The position numbers were made by a program, and so were the translations under genes. Under the pieces are notes generated by a model. It was not told where the DNA came from and did no database searches. It worked only from the letters and a program-made list of their open reading frames with translations. This document shows, piece after piece, positions 1-7,945 of a DNA stretch of 64,000 nt. The stretch comes from Thermoflavifilum thermophilum (GTDB taxonomy: Bacteria; Bacteroidota; Bacteroidia; Chitinophagales; Chitinophagaceae), in assembly GCF_900116565.1 (NCBI RefSeq), contig NZ_FPCJ01000001.1, forward strand, positions 372,001 through 436,000. The letters run 5' to 3'. Every line of letters begins with the position of its first letter. The stretch's first letter is position 1.

Positions 1-1
1 T

Positions 2-235
2 CCGGCACCCGGTCATGATTACCCCGATAGCTTTTGCAAGTCTTTTACAGGCAATTTGCACCTGCATGCATCTGGCCGTTATGGCTTTGTGAATGATGTT
101 TACATCGATGCTTCTCTTTTGAAATCTCATCTATCAAACAAACAAAAACTAACGGGCCGGGCCATTCTCTTTTATCAACAACACAAAAACAAATGGAGCT
201 GGATAGCTATAAGCGTAGAAGCGATTGAAAAGTGA
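2..235 (+). CDS. C-terminal fragment of an unidentified protein, cut by the window edge
   Basis: A reading frame is open from the first complete codon at base 2 to a TGA at 233-235, giving 77 residues with no start inside the window. It contains GRYGFVNDVYID, followed by LTGRAILFY and KWSWIAISV. The spacing of glycine, aromatic and hydrophobic residues looks like a small beta-barrel (OB/S1-like) end of a larger protein, but this is a fold impression and not an identification. The reading frame runs towards the response regulator at 311, 75 bases downstream, so the two could be co-transcribed. The opposite-strand open frame over the same bases looks like a shadow. The function is unknown. Confidence 0.6.
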   Translation, partial: PAPGHDYPDSFCKSFTGNLHLHASGRYGFVNDVYIDASLLKSHLSNKQKLTGRAILFYQQHKNKWSWIAISVEAIEK

Positions 236-310
236 TCCATCGGGTACGTACTTAAACTTTCTCATCTTTTTTTCAACTGAAATATTCCACATCTTTGCAG
301 TAAGTAAATA

Positions 311-1504
311 ATGTCTGGTACTATGCCCACCATTCTGGTGATAGACGATGAAAAAGCTATTCGCAAAACCTTGCATGATATTCTCAGTTACGAGGGATAT
401 CAGGTAGAAGAAGCCGCAGATGGCGAACAGGGTTTAACCATGTTTAAAAACAAAACCTACGACGCGGTGTTGTGCGATATCAAAATGCCGAAAATAGATG
501 GCATAGAGTGGCTAAGCAAGGCAAGAGAAATCAATCCCGATGTACCCATCATCATGATTTCCGGACATGGCAACATTGAAACTGCCGTGGATGCCGTTAA
601 AAAAGGCGCTTTTGACTATATTGCCAAACCCCCTGATTTAAACCGGCTGCTGATTACCCTGCGCAATGCACTCGATAAAACCTCGCTGGTGGCCGAAACA
701 CGTGTTTTGCGCAAGAAAGTTTACAATCTGCAGGAAATGATTGGTGAATCGGCGGCTATGCAGAAAATCAAGGAAACGATTGATAAAGTCGCGCCCACAG
801 AGGCACGGGTGCTGATTACCGGTGAAAATGGTGTAGGCAAAGAGCTGGTCGCTCGCTGGATTCACGAAAAAAGCCATCGGGCCAAAGGTCCCATGGTGGA
901 GGTGAATTGTGCCGCTATTCCTTCTGAACTCATTGAAAGTGAATTGTTCGGACACGAAAAGGGTTCCTTTACATCGGCTATCAAACAACGCATTGGTAAA
1001 TTTGAACAGGCTCATGGAGGTACATTGTTTCTGGATGAAATTGGAGATATGAGCCTCGACGCACAGGCCAAGGTGCTCCGTGCCTTGCAGGAAGGAAAAA
1101 TCACACGCGTGGGTGGCGATAAGGATATTCAGGTGGATGTACGGGTGATTGCAGCTACCAATAAAAACCTGCTTCAGGAGGTGGAAGCCAAAAGATTTCG
1201 GCTCGACCTCTATCATCGCCTGAGCGTAGTGATCATACATGTACCTTCACTCAATGAACGCAAGGAAGATATTCCACTGCTGGCCGATTATTTCCTGGAA
1301 GAGATTTGCAAGGATTATGGCATCTTCAAAAAAAAGATAGAACCCAAAGCGATTCAGCTGCTGCAGGAAATGGAATGGACAGGCAATATCCGCGAGCTTC
1401 GCAATGTGATAGAAAGATTGATTATCTTCTCCGATAAAACCATTACGGCACAGCACGTGATGGATTATGTGATGCCCTTCAAGGAAAGCAAACAAAAAAA
1501 TTAA
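311..1504 (+). CDS. NtrC-type response regulator: receiver plus sigma-54 AAA+ domain, no Fis HTH
   Basis: The receiver domain (residues 6-122) has the acidic pair D12/D13, phospho-acceptor D56 in LCDIKMP and K106 in AKPP. An AAA+ sigma-54 interaction domain follows (about 143-370), with Walker A GENGVGKE at 171-178, a Walker B-like LFLDEIG and the arginine-rich sensor region. The loop that touches sigma-54, normally GAFTGA, reads GSFTSA here. The chain ends about 25 residues after the AAA+ lid, so the usual C-terminal Fis-type helix-turn-helix is absent. It would therefore act on sigma-54 holoenzyme without its own DNA site, or through a partner. A weak promoter-like CATCTTTG lies at 290-297. 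The gene is convergent with the permease at 1505, with no gap. No partner kinase is adjacent. Confidence 0.9.
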   Translation: MSGTMPTILVIDDEKAIRKTLHDILSYEGYQVEEAADGEQGLTMFKNKTYDAVLCDIKMPKIDGIEWLSKAREINPDVPIIMISGHGNIETAVDAVKKGAFDYIAKPPDLNRLLITLRNALDKTSLVAETRVLRKKVYNLQEMIGESAAMQKIKETIDKVAPTEARVLITGENGVGKELVARWIHEKSHRAKGPMVEVNCAAIPSELIESELFGHEKGSFTSAIKQRIGKFEQAHGGTLFLDEIGDMSLDAQAKVLRALQEGKITRVGGDKDIQVDVRVIAATNKNLLQEVEAKRFRLDLYHRLSVVIIHVPSLNERKEDIPLLADYFLEEICKDYGIFKKKIEPKAIQLLQEMEWTGNIRELRNVIERLIIFSDKTITAQHVMDYVMPFKESKQKN

Positions 1505-2746
1505 TCAGCTGCGAATAGCCACTACCGGATCCAGCCGGGCAGCATGGTACGCCGGAATGTAACCGGCTATGATACCCGTTAAAACGGAAACAATTATACC
1601 CGTGAAGAAATTGCCTGCAGATAAAAACACCGTATAGCTGAAAAAACCCGAGGCAAGCCTGGTACCTATATACACCAGAAAAATTCCCATCAACCCTCCG
1701 ATCAGACAAAGGATAACCGATTCCATCAAAAACTCACCCAGGATGGTGCCCCGACGTGCGCCAATAGCTTTCTTGATTCCAATGATATTGGTGCGTTCCT
1801 TTACGGATACAAACATTATATTGGCAATTCCAAATGCACCTACTATCAGGGCAAAAATACCGATAAACCAACCGCCGGTATTGATGCTCCCAAACAACTG
1901 ATTGAGTGTGCCACTCACGGCGCTGATTTCATTCAAGGAAAAATTGTCCTCATCTGTTGGGCGCAGCCTGCGAACAGCCCGCATATCACCCCGCAACTCT
2001 TCCTTCAGCGCATCCAAAGCCACGCCGGGAGCGGCTTCTACCATAAACACAGGATCCTGATCCTTAACAATGGTGCGCGCCGTGAAATAGGGAATAAACA
2101 CAGAATTATCAAAGTCAAATGCATTGATAAAACTGCTGCCATATTTTTGTAACACACCAATAACACGCAATTCCTTGTTTTTGATGCGCACATATTTGCC
2201 TATTGCATCACTGGCATTGCTGAATAATCCTTCCCATATGTTGGCTCCCAGAATCACCACTGGCGAAGCGCCTGTGCCTTCATAAGGAGTGAAATACCGG
2301 CCCTGCTCAAAATTCAGATCAATAATCTGATTAAACTGTTGCGTAACGCCCTGCAGCGTGACACCACTCATGTAGCTATCACCGTAATCTACTTCCTGAT
2401 CACCGGCACTGAAAGCATAACACATCGCCGATGCACCATTCACACGTTTTTCTAATTCCTTGTACTCCTGAAAAGTAGGCTCAGGCCAATTCACATATTT
2501 CCACCAGGGATATTCCCCACCCCCGCCCCAGGGCCATTTCTGGATGTATATCACATTGCTACCCAGTGATTGCACTTCCTGACGAATGTTGTATTCCAGG
2601 CTGCCCGTAATGGTAAGAACGGCGATGATACAAAAAATACCTACCGTAACACCCAGCAGGGAAAGAAAAGTGCGCAACCTGTTGACCTTTAATTCTTCAA
2701 TGGTCATCCACAGGCTGTTAGCAAAAATCTGCAAGCTTTGGCGCAT
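1505..2746 (-). CDS. ABC transporter permease, MacB/FtsX type
   Basis: This 413-residue inner-membrane protein has the MacB-like layout. One membrane helix lies at about 26-48. A periplasmic MacB_PCD domain of some 230 residues follows, and three C-terminal helices (from about 290) form the FtsX domain, ending in the typical PAYHAARLDPVVAIRS. Such permeases work with a LolD/MacB-type ATPase and use ATP hydrolysis to move a periplasmic substrate or lipoprotein mechanically, rather than to transport through a channel. No ATPase gene is next to it, so the partner must be encoded elsewhere. The substrate cannot be inferred. A perfect -7 element lies so close upstream (2751-2758) that the transcript may begin at or near the start codon. 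Confidence 0.88.
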   Translation of the reverse strand: MRQSLQIFANSLWMTIEELKVNRLRTFLSLLGVTVGIFCIIAVLTITGSLEYNIRQEVQSLGSNVIYIQKWPWGGGGEYPWWKYVNWPEPTFQEYKELEKRVNGASAMCYAFSAGDQEVDYGDSYMSGVTLQGVTQQFNQIIDLNFEQGRYFTPYEGTGASPVVILGANIWEGLFSNASDAIGKYVRIKNKELRVIGVLQKYGSSFINAFDFDNSVFIPYFTARTIVKDQDPVFMVEAAPGVALDALKEELRGDMRAVRRLRPTDEDNFSLNEISAVSGTLNQLFGSINTGGWFIGIFALIVGAFGIANIMFVSVKERTNIIGIKKAIGARRGTILGEFLMESVILCLIGGLMGIFLVYIGTRLASGFFSYTVFLSAGNFFTGIIVSVLTGIIAGYIPAYHAARLDPVVAIRS

Positions 2747-2750
2747 ATCA

Positions 2751-2758
2751 CAAATTTA
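2751..2758 (-). promoter_or_regulatory. -7 promoter element of the MacB-type permease gene
   Basis: On the minus strand the bases read TAAATTTG, a full match to the Bacteroidota -7 consensus TAnnTTTG. The element ends four bases before the ATG at 2746. Transcription normally starts about five to seven bases after this box, so the message is probably leaderless or nearly so. I found no clear -33 TTTG at the usual spacing. Confidence 0.55.
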
Positions 2759-3022
2759 AGCGGAATCGTAACCATGCATGGATATTTTTCATAAAAAGTA
2801 CAAACAGTCGATCAACGGACGCTGCAGTGGATGGATGGTATAAGAAAAATATTTCCCCTACGTTGTCGTTCAAAAATAGACCCGCACAGAAAATGAGTAA
2901 ATAGATGAAGGAAAGAAAAATCATCATTATCTTTCGAATTCCGAGAGGCAGACCTGCTGAGAGCTGGCCTGGTTAAGTATTTTTATTCGTTAACCCGCTG
3001 AAACCAAAGCTACATCATCACC

Positions 3023-4060
3023 ATGCCGAAAAAAAATCCTGTCACGATTTACGATCTTGCCCGCGAACTGGGCATATCGCCATCTACTGTTTCCCGAGCC
3101 TTGCACGACAATCCGGTGATCAGTGCAGAAGTCCGAAAGCAGGTGCAGGCATTGGCAAAAAAGCTGAAATACCGGCAAAACACCATTGCGGCCAGCTTGC
3201 GGATGAACCGGACGCATTGCATTGGCATCATTGTGCCCCGCATTAATCGCCATTTTTTCGCCACTGTAATCAGCGGCATGCAGGATGAAGCGCAGGAGCA
3301 TGGCTACACCATCCTGATCGGCCAGACCAATGAACGGATTGAACGAGAACACATGCAACTCAATGCCATGATTTCAAGCCGCGTGGATGGTATCATGGTA
3401 TCACCCACCATGTACACGACCAATTTCTCGGCTTTTGCCCAATGCAAAGCGCATCACATTCCGCTGTTGTTTTTTGATCGCACACCTCAGCATGGACATC
3501 ATCATCGCGTGGTGGGTGATGATTTTCAGGGTGGATGGTTAGCCACTCAACATCTCATTGAGCAAGGTTACCGGCGCATTGCGCATTTTTGCGGAAAGCT
3601 GAGTGCCAGCATCTATCAACAGCGGCTGGCAGGCTATCGGGCTGCTCTTCAACAGTTTGGCCTGCCTTTTCACAAACGCTGGGTTATAGAACATGAACTA
3701 ACAGCCGAATCCACCCCTCAGGCTATTGAAAAATTTTTACGGCTGGACCCTCAGCCCGATGCTATTTTCATCGCCAATGATACCAGCGCGCTGCATAGCA
3801 TCAAACTCTTACAGGCCCGTGGCATTCGAATTCCAGACGAGATTGGCATTGTGGGTTATTCCAACGACCCGGCCGGAGAGCTTATCAGCCCTTCCCTTTC
3901 TACCATCGACCAAAAAGGATACCTGCTGGGACGCACTGCCCTGCAAACCATGCTGGACCTCATCAAGCATCGCGACAGAAAACGAGCACCTTCGCCCATC
4001 ACCATCACCATTCCCGTGGAACTCATTGTACGAAATTCATCCGTCAGGCAAGCCCGGTAA
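3023..4060 (+). CDS. LacI-family transcriptional regulator
   Basis: A 345-residue protein with the LacI layout. An N-terminal helix-turn-helix (about 8-27, IYDLARELGISPSTVSRAL) and hinge helix are followed by a periplasmic-binding-protein-like sensor domain (about 65-340). The sensor domain contains the family signatures GIIVPRI, DGIMVSP, RRIAHFCG and IGIVGYSND. It binds DNA as a dimer and responds to a small ligand, usually a sugar or nucleoside. No transport or sugar-catabolic operon is adjacent, so the effector is unknown. The flanking genes face away (permease) or converge (arginine decarboxylase). Upstream, TATTTTTA at 2978-2985 matches the -7 consensus at seven of eight positions. Confidence 0.93.
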   Translation: MPKKNPVTIYDLARELGISPSTVSRALHDNPVISAEVRKQVQALAKKLKYRQNTIAASLRMNRTHCIGIIVPRINRHFFATVISGMQDEAQEHGYTILIGQTNERIEREHMQLNAMISSRVDGIMVSPTMYTTNFSAFAQCKAHHIPLLFFDRTPQHGHHHRVVGDDFQGGWLATQHLIEQGYRRIAHFCGKLSASIYQQRLAGYRAALQQFGLPFHKRWVIEHELTAESTPQAIEKFLRLDPQPDAIFIANDTSALHSIKLLQARGIRIPDEIGIVGYSNDPAGELISPSLSTIDQKGYLLGRTALQTMLDLIKHRDRKRAPSPITITIPVELIVRNSSVRQAR

Positions 4061-4072
4061 GCCGTCAGGCAT

Positions 4073-5470
4073 TCAGTATCCGAGAATCTTCAGCATGCTC
4101 TTGGAGCTTTGCTCCTTGGCATATAGCCAGTCCACCAGCTTGCCATTGCGGTCATATTCAATGACCACATGTTTGGGAGAAGGAATCAGGCAATGTTTGA
4201 TACCTCCATATCCGCTAAGCTGATCCTGATAGGCTCCGGTATGAAAGAAGCCTACATAAAGCGGTTCATGATTATCGAGCTTGGGAAGAAACACTTGATT
4301 AATGTGTTCTTCGGAAGTATAAAAATCATGGCTGTCGCAGGTCAGTCCCCCTAAATTCACCTGTTGATATTCCGAATCCCATTTGTTGATGGGCAGCATC
4401 AGAAACTTTTCTCCAATACCCCAGGTATCAGGCAATGTGGTAATAAACGAACTATCAATCATGTACCAGATTTCACGATCATTCTGCAGCTTCTCGCCCA
4501 GCACACTGTAAATCATGGCACCGCTTTCACCAACCGTGTAGGAACCAAATTCGGTGTAAATATCGGGTGTAGGCACGCGGCTGCGCTTGCAAGCTTTTTT
4601 GATATTCATCACAATCTGGTTCACCATGTACTCATAATCATATTCAAATGCCAGGGAATGCTTGATGGGAAAGCCTCCGCCGATATTAAGCGAATCCAGT
4701 TCGGGACAAATCTTCTTCAGCTGGCAATAAATGTTCAGCACTTTGTTCAGCTCACTCCAGTAATAAATATCGTCCTTGATACCCTTGTTCAGGAAAAAAT
4801 GTATCATCTTGAGCTGAAATTTCGGATTGCCCTTGATTTTATCCACATAAAATTCCAGCACATCTTTGGAACGAATGCCCAGGCGAGAGGTATAGAAATC
4901 AAACGTTGGCTCTTCTTCTGCTGCTATGCGAATACCTATTTTCACCGGTTCACGGGTGCGCACCAGCTTGCGGTAATCATCCAGTTCCGCTTTATTGTCC
5001 AGCACCGGAATGACATTTTTGAAACCATTGTTGATGAGTCGGGCAATGGCGCGGGTATAGGACTTTGTCTTATATCCATTGCAGATGATGATGGTATCTT
5101 TGGTGATTTTCTTTCGCTCGTACAGCTTGCGGATAATCTCCAGGTCATAGGTATAAGATGTTTCCAGATGCACTCCATGCTTAAGCGTTTCCTCCACAAT
5201 AAAAGAGAAATGTGAGCTCTTTGTGCAATAGCAATAGTAATAGTTGCCCTGGTAGCGGTGCCTTTTCATGGCTTCCCTGAACATGCGCTTGGCTTTCTGG
5301 ATTTGCATGCCGATCTTGGGCAGGAAGGTGATTTTCATGGGCGTTCCATACTTGTCGATCAAGGCTTTCAGGTTCACCCCGTTGAAGTACAAATAATTGT
5401 CTTTGATTTCAAATCCTTCCTGCGGAAATTCAAATGTTTGCCGGACGAGGTCGGTGTATGTGTTGTTCAT
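4073..5470 (-). CDS. speA: Biosynthetic arginine decarboxylase, short Bacteroidota form
   Basis: This is a PLP enzyme of fold type III (alanine racemase-like barrel plus beta domain), predicted to convert arginine to agmatine and CO2 in the cytoplasm. The PLP lysine is K84 in YCTKSSHF. A glycine-rich phosphate-binding segment appears as LNIGGGFPIKHS. The substrate-side cysteine motif GLTCDSHDFY is near the C-terminus. At 465 residues it is much shorter than E. coli SpeA (about 650) and lacks its inserts, as is usual in Bacteroidota. An agmatinase-family gene at 48398 could supply the next step to putrescine. A related diamino-acid decarboxylase activity cannot be excluded, but TCDSHD favours arginine. 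The gene is transcribed alone from a promoter near 5581-5588 with a leader of about 100 bases. Confidence 0.88.
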   Translation of the reverse strand: MNNTYTDLVRQTFEFPQEGFEIKDNYLYFNGVNLKALIDKYGTPMKITFLPKIGMQIQKAKRMFREAMKRHRYQGNYYYCYCTKSSHFSFIVEETLKHGVHLETSYTYDLEIIRKLYERKKITKDTIIICNGYKTKSYTRAIARLINNGFKNVIPVLDNKAELDDYRKLVRTREPVKIGIRIAAEEEPTFDFYTSRLGIRSKDVLEFYVDKIKGNPKFQLKMIHFFLNKGIKDDIYYWSELNKVLNIYCQLKKICPELDSLNIGGGFPIKHSLAFEYDYEYMVNQIVMNIKKACKRSRVPTPDIYTEFGSYTVGESGAMIYSVLGEKLQNDREIWYMIDSSFITTLPDTWGIGEKFLMLPINKWDSEYQQVNLGGLTCDSHDFYTSEEHINQVFLPKLDNHEPLYVGFFHTGAYQDQLSGYGGIKHCLIPSPKHVVIEYDRNGKLVDWLYAKEQSSKSMLKILGY

Positions 5471-5580
5471 TTAACCCAAAAGGTAATTGAAGTGAACAAA
5501 TAAAATCCCAAATACATATGAAGTTTGGTTAACAAGATCGAATGCAATGCGTTCCGGGCAAATTTTCAAATAACAGGTTG

Positions 5581-5588
5581 CAAAAGTA
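5581..5588 (-). promoter_or_regulatory. -7 promoter element of speA
   Basis: On the minus strand it reads TACTTTTG, a full TAnnTTTG match, 110 bases upstream of the speA start codon. The -33 side is weak (CTTG at a short spacing). The long leader leaves room for post-transcriptional control. Confidence 0.45.
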
Positions 5589-5658
5589 CATAAATGAAAA
5601 AATCAAGCATCCGGTTTAAAGAATTTTTTCACATGATTGTAAGGGTTCATTCCCTGAC

Positions 5659-5676
5659 GTTAACCGAACGGTTGGC
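5659..5676. promoter_or_regulatory. Imperfect 18-bp palindrome, possible operator
   Basis: GTTAACCG-AA-CGGTTGGC has inverted arms that match at six of eight positions, with a perfect AACCG/CGGTT core. Its form resembles sites of LacI-like dimers. It sits upstream of both speA and the kinase gene. Chance occurrence is quite possible. Confidence 0.2.
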
Positions 5677-5846
5677 TACGATTCCTGAAAAATTAACCAC
5701 GTGGGGATAAAAACCCTGTTAAAGGCAGCCCAACTCTGGTTTTTTATAGTATTTTAGGGGCTTGAAGCAGGCTTCTGCTCTTGTTTATCGCATCTGCACG
5801 ATCATATCCATGAACAAGCCGGTAGGGGTGGTCACGTTCAAAATGT

Positions 5847-7832
5847 ATGAAGTTATTGCGCAGCGTATTTACTTTTTTTCTTTTTACTACCTGCATTCTA
5901 TGGGGTGCCTTTTCCCTGAGCGGCCAGGTAAAAGTGGATTCATTGCTCAGGCTGCTTTCTGCCCATCCCCAGCAAGATAGCCTGCGTGTGAATCTTCAAC
6001 TGCAGGTAGCCCGGGCTTATCTGACCAGCGATCCCGGGTTAGCCGAATATTTCGCTTCCAGTGCGGCTGAACTTTCCCAGACACTTGCCTACATGCCGGG
6101 ACTCACAGAAGCGCAGATGATCCGCGCTTTTCTGTTCATGCAACGCCAACAGTATGAGCAGGCATTGGCACTTTATCTTAACACGCTGGCTGTTGCTGAA
6201 AACAATCAGGATAACTTTCATGCTGCCCGCATCCAGGAGCAACTGGGCGATCTTTACGCCCGACTGGGCATTGATTCGCTGGCTTTAAACGCTTATCAAC
6301 GTGCCTACTCCCTGCAGCAACGCCTGCGCGATACCGCAAGCCTTATACATCTGTCAGGCGCTCTGGGTAATATCCGCATCCGACAACTGGCGCAAAAGCC
6401 CCCTTCCCTGCGCGATTTCTCCCAGGTATTCGAACTCTTCAACCAGGAATTTATACTGGCTTCTGCCAAAAATGATTCTACAGGCATTGCCGATGCGTTG
6501 GACAACATGGGTTATATCTACCTGATGCAGGGACAATACGACAAAGCCACATGGAATTTCTCAACGGCTTTCGATATATTCCAGCGCCTGCATTTACCCC
6601 AACGCATAGCCCGTCTCTCCTACGAAATAGGCGCTTTGTTGCTGGCACAGGGAAAATATGATGATGCTGAAAAACAGCTGCAAAATGCCTATCAAATGGC
6701 TTCCGAACAGCACGATCCCTTTCTGCTCATGAACAGTTGCCTGAAACTGGCCCTGGTGAAAGCTATCAAAAACATGCCCGATGAAGCCATATTTTACCAA
6801 AACCGCTATGAACAACTGCGCGATAGCCTCAACAGCCTGCAACAAAGCAAAACCATTGCAGAATTATTGGGTCAGTACAGAAGCCAGAAAAATGAAAGTC
6901 TCATCGTTAGCCTGCGTGAGCAACAACAAGTACAGCAACACATCATCCGCCGCCAGCTCTATTGGGTGATTACCATTGGCTGCATCCTGCTGCTGATAGC
7001 CATTATTGCCGTTTTGCTATGGCGAGACAATCAGCTTCGCAAAAAACATTTCGAAGAACTTCAGCAAAAAAATCAAAGCATCGAAACCACCCGCAACGAA
7101 CTCGAACAAAAAAACAAAGAGCTGGAAAAGCTCAACAAAATCAAAGACCGCATCCTGTCGGTTATTTCCCATGATATCCGGAATCCGCTTGCCAGCATGG
7201 AAATGATGCTGGAACTGATGAAAACCGGCAGCCTGTCATTGGAAGAAATTGCCAATGTGACTTCCAGCCTTTCGGAAAGCCTGGCTGAAACCAATAATTT
7301 TCTGACCAACATCCTGGAATGGTCCAAGAGCCAAATGCATGGGATTCAACCAAAACCCACCCTGATAAAAGTGAAAGATATTGTACTGGAAAACATACGC
7401 TTCTGCCAGTGGCAAGCCGAGAAGAAAAAAATCCAGATCCGATATGATGTGCCTGAAAGGCTGCAGGTTTATGCCGACCGGGAAATGCTGCGCATCATCC
7501 TGCGCAATATCACTACCAATGCCATCAAATTTACCCACGAAAACGGACATATTTTCATTGGTGCGGAAAAGCTGAATGGGATGGTGAAAATCTGGATCAA
7601 AGACGACGGCGTGGGCATCAAGCCTGCTGATCGGCCCAAGGTATTTGGCATGGAAAACTTTTCATCCCGTGGTACGGCCAATGAAATTGGTACAGGGCTG
7701 GGACTTGTCTTATGCAAAGAAATGGTAGAAAGCCATGGTGGCTCAATCTGGTTTGAGAGTGAAGAAAATAAAGGCACTACTTTTTATTTTACCCTTCCGG
7801 CACAACCCAAGCCAGCCACGGAAGAAGGATAA
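5847..7832 (+). CDS. TPR-repeat membrane sensor histidine kinase
   Basis: A 661-residue kinase typical of Bacteroidota. It has an N-terminal signal sequence (about 1-27) and a periplasmic array of tetratricopeptide repeats (about 45-335, for example MGYIYLMQGQYDKA). A membrane helix (about 372-392) and a coiled coil (about 395-435) follow. Next is a HisKA domain with phospho-accepting H442 in SVISHDIRNPLAS, then a HATPase_c domain with N-box NITTNAIKFT and glycine boxes DDGVGIK and GTGLGLVLCKEM. It should autophosphorylate in response to an envelope signal or partner sensed by the TPRs. No response regulator lies next to it. The DNA-binding-deficient NtrC-type regulator at 311 is the nearest one, 4 kb away, and a link is speculative. 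The frame begins at the ATG of MKLLRS. Confidence 0.92.
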   Translation: MKLLRSVFTFFLFTTCILWGAFSLSGQVKVDSLLRLLSAHPQQDSLRVNLQLQVARAYLTSDPGLAEYFASSAAELSQTLAYMPGLTEAQMIRAFLFMQRQQYEQALALYLNTLAVAENNQDNFHAARIQEQLGDLYARLGIDSLALNAYQRAYSLQQRLRDTASLIHLSGALGNIRIRQLAQKPPSLRDFSQVFELFNQEFILASAKNDSTGIADALDNMGYIYLMQGQYDKATWNFSTAFDIFQRLHLPQRIARLSYEIGALLLAQGKYDDAEKQLQNAYQMASEQHDPFLLMNSCLKLALVKAIKNMPDEAIFYQNRYEQLRDSLNSLQQSKTIAELLGQYRSQKNESLIVSLREQQQVQQHIIRRQLYWVITIGCILLLIAIIAVLLWRDNQLRKKHFEELQQKNQSIETTRNELEQKNKELEKLNKIKDRILSVISHDIRNPLASMEMMLELMKTGSLSLEEIANVTSSLSESLAETNNFLTNILEWSKSQMHGIQPKPTLIKVKDIVLENIRFCQWQAEKKKIQIRYDVPERLQVYADREMLRIILRNITTNAIKFTHENGHIFIGAEKLNGMVKIWIKDDGVGIKPADRPKVFGMENFSSRGTANEIGTGLGLVLCKEMVESHGGSIWFESEENKGTTFYFTLPAQPKPATEEG

Positions 7833-7919
7833 TTTCATCATTCGGCCTATTTTATCGATCCGGCAGGATTTTGCGGATAATGAGCAGCCAGAAGTGCCTG
7901 TGATGCCTCATTTTTCCTG

Positions 7920-7927
7920 TATTTTTG
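7920..7927 (+). promoter_or_regulatory. -7 promoter element upstream of the PrpD-like gene
   Basis: TATTTTTG is a full match to TAnnTTTG. It contains the TTG at 7925 that could be misread as the start codon of the next gene. The ATG at 7946 lies 18 bases after the element. No clear -33 partner was seen. Confidence 0.45.
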
Positions 7928-7945
7928 AGCTCAAACCTAACTTGT

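Larger units (their letters stand above)
5471..5846. other. Intergenic region between divergent speA and the TPR-histidine kinase gene
   Basis: These 376 bases hold the speA promoter, an imperfect palindrome centred at 5667, and a small hairpin AGCAG-GCTT-CTGCT at 5766-5779. I see no convincing gene, RNA gene or riboswitch. An open frame starting near 5762 overlaps the kinase start and has no coding look. Confidence 0.5.

Noticed and set aside
46-310. Minus-strand frame at 149-376 as a gene
   Set aside because: It overlaps the plus-strand coding ends and the regulator start, and looks unlike a protein.
5762-5980. Plus-strand frame of 72 codons upstream of the TPR-kinase
   Set aside because: It overlaps the kinase gene in another frame and shows no domain or coding bias.
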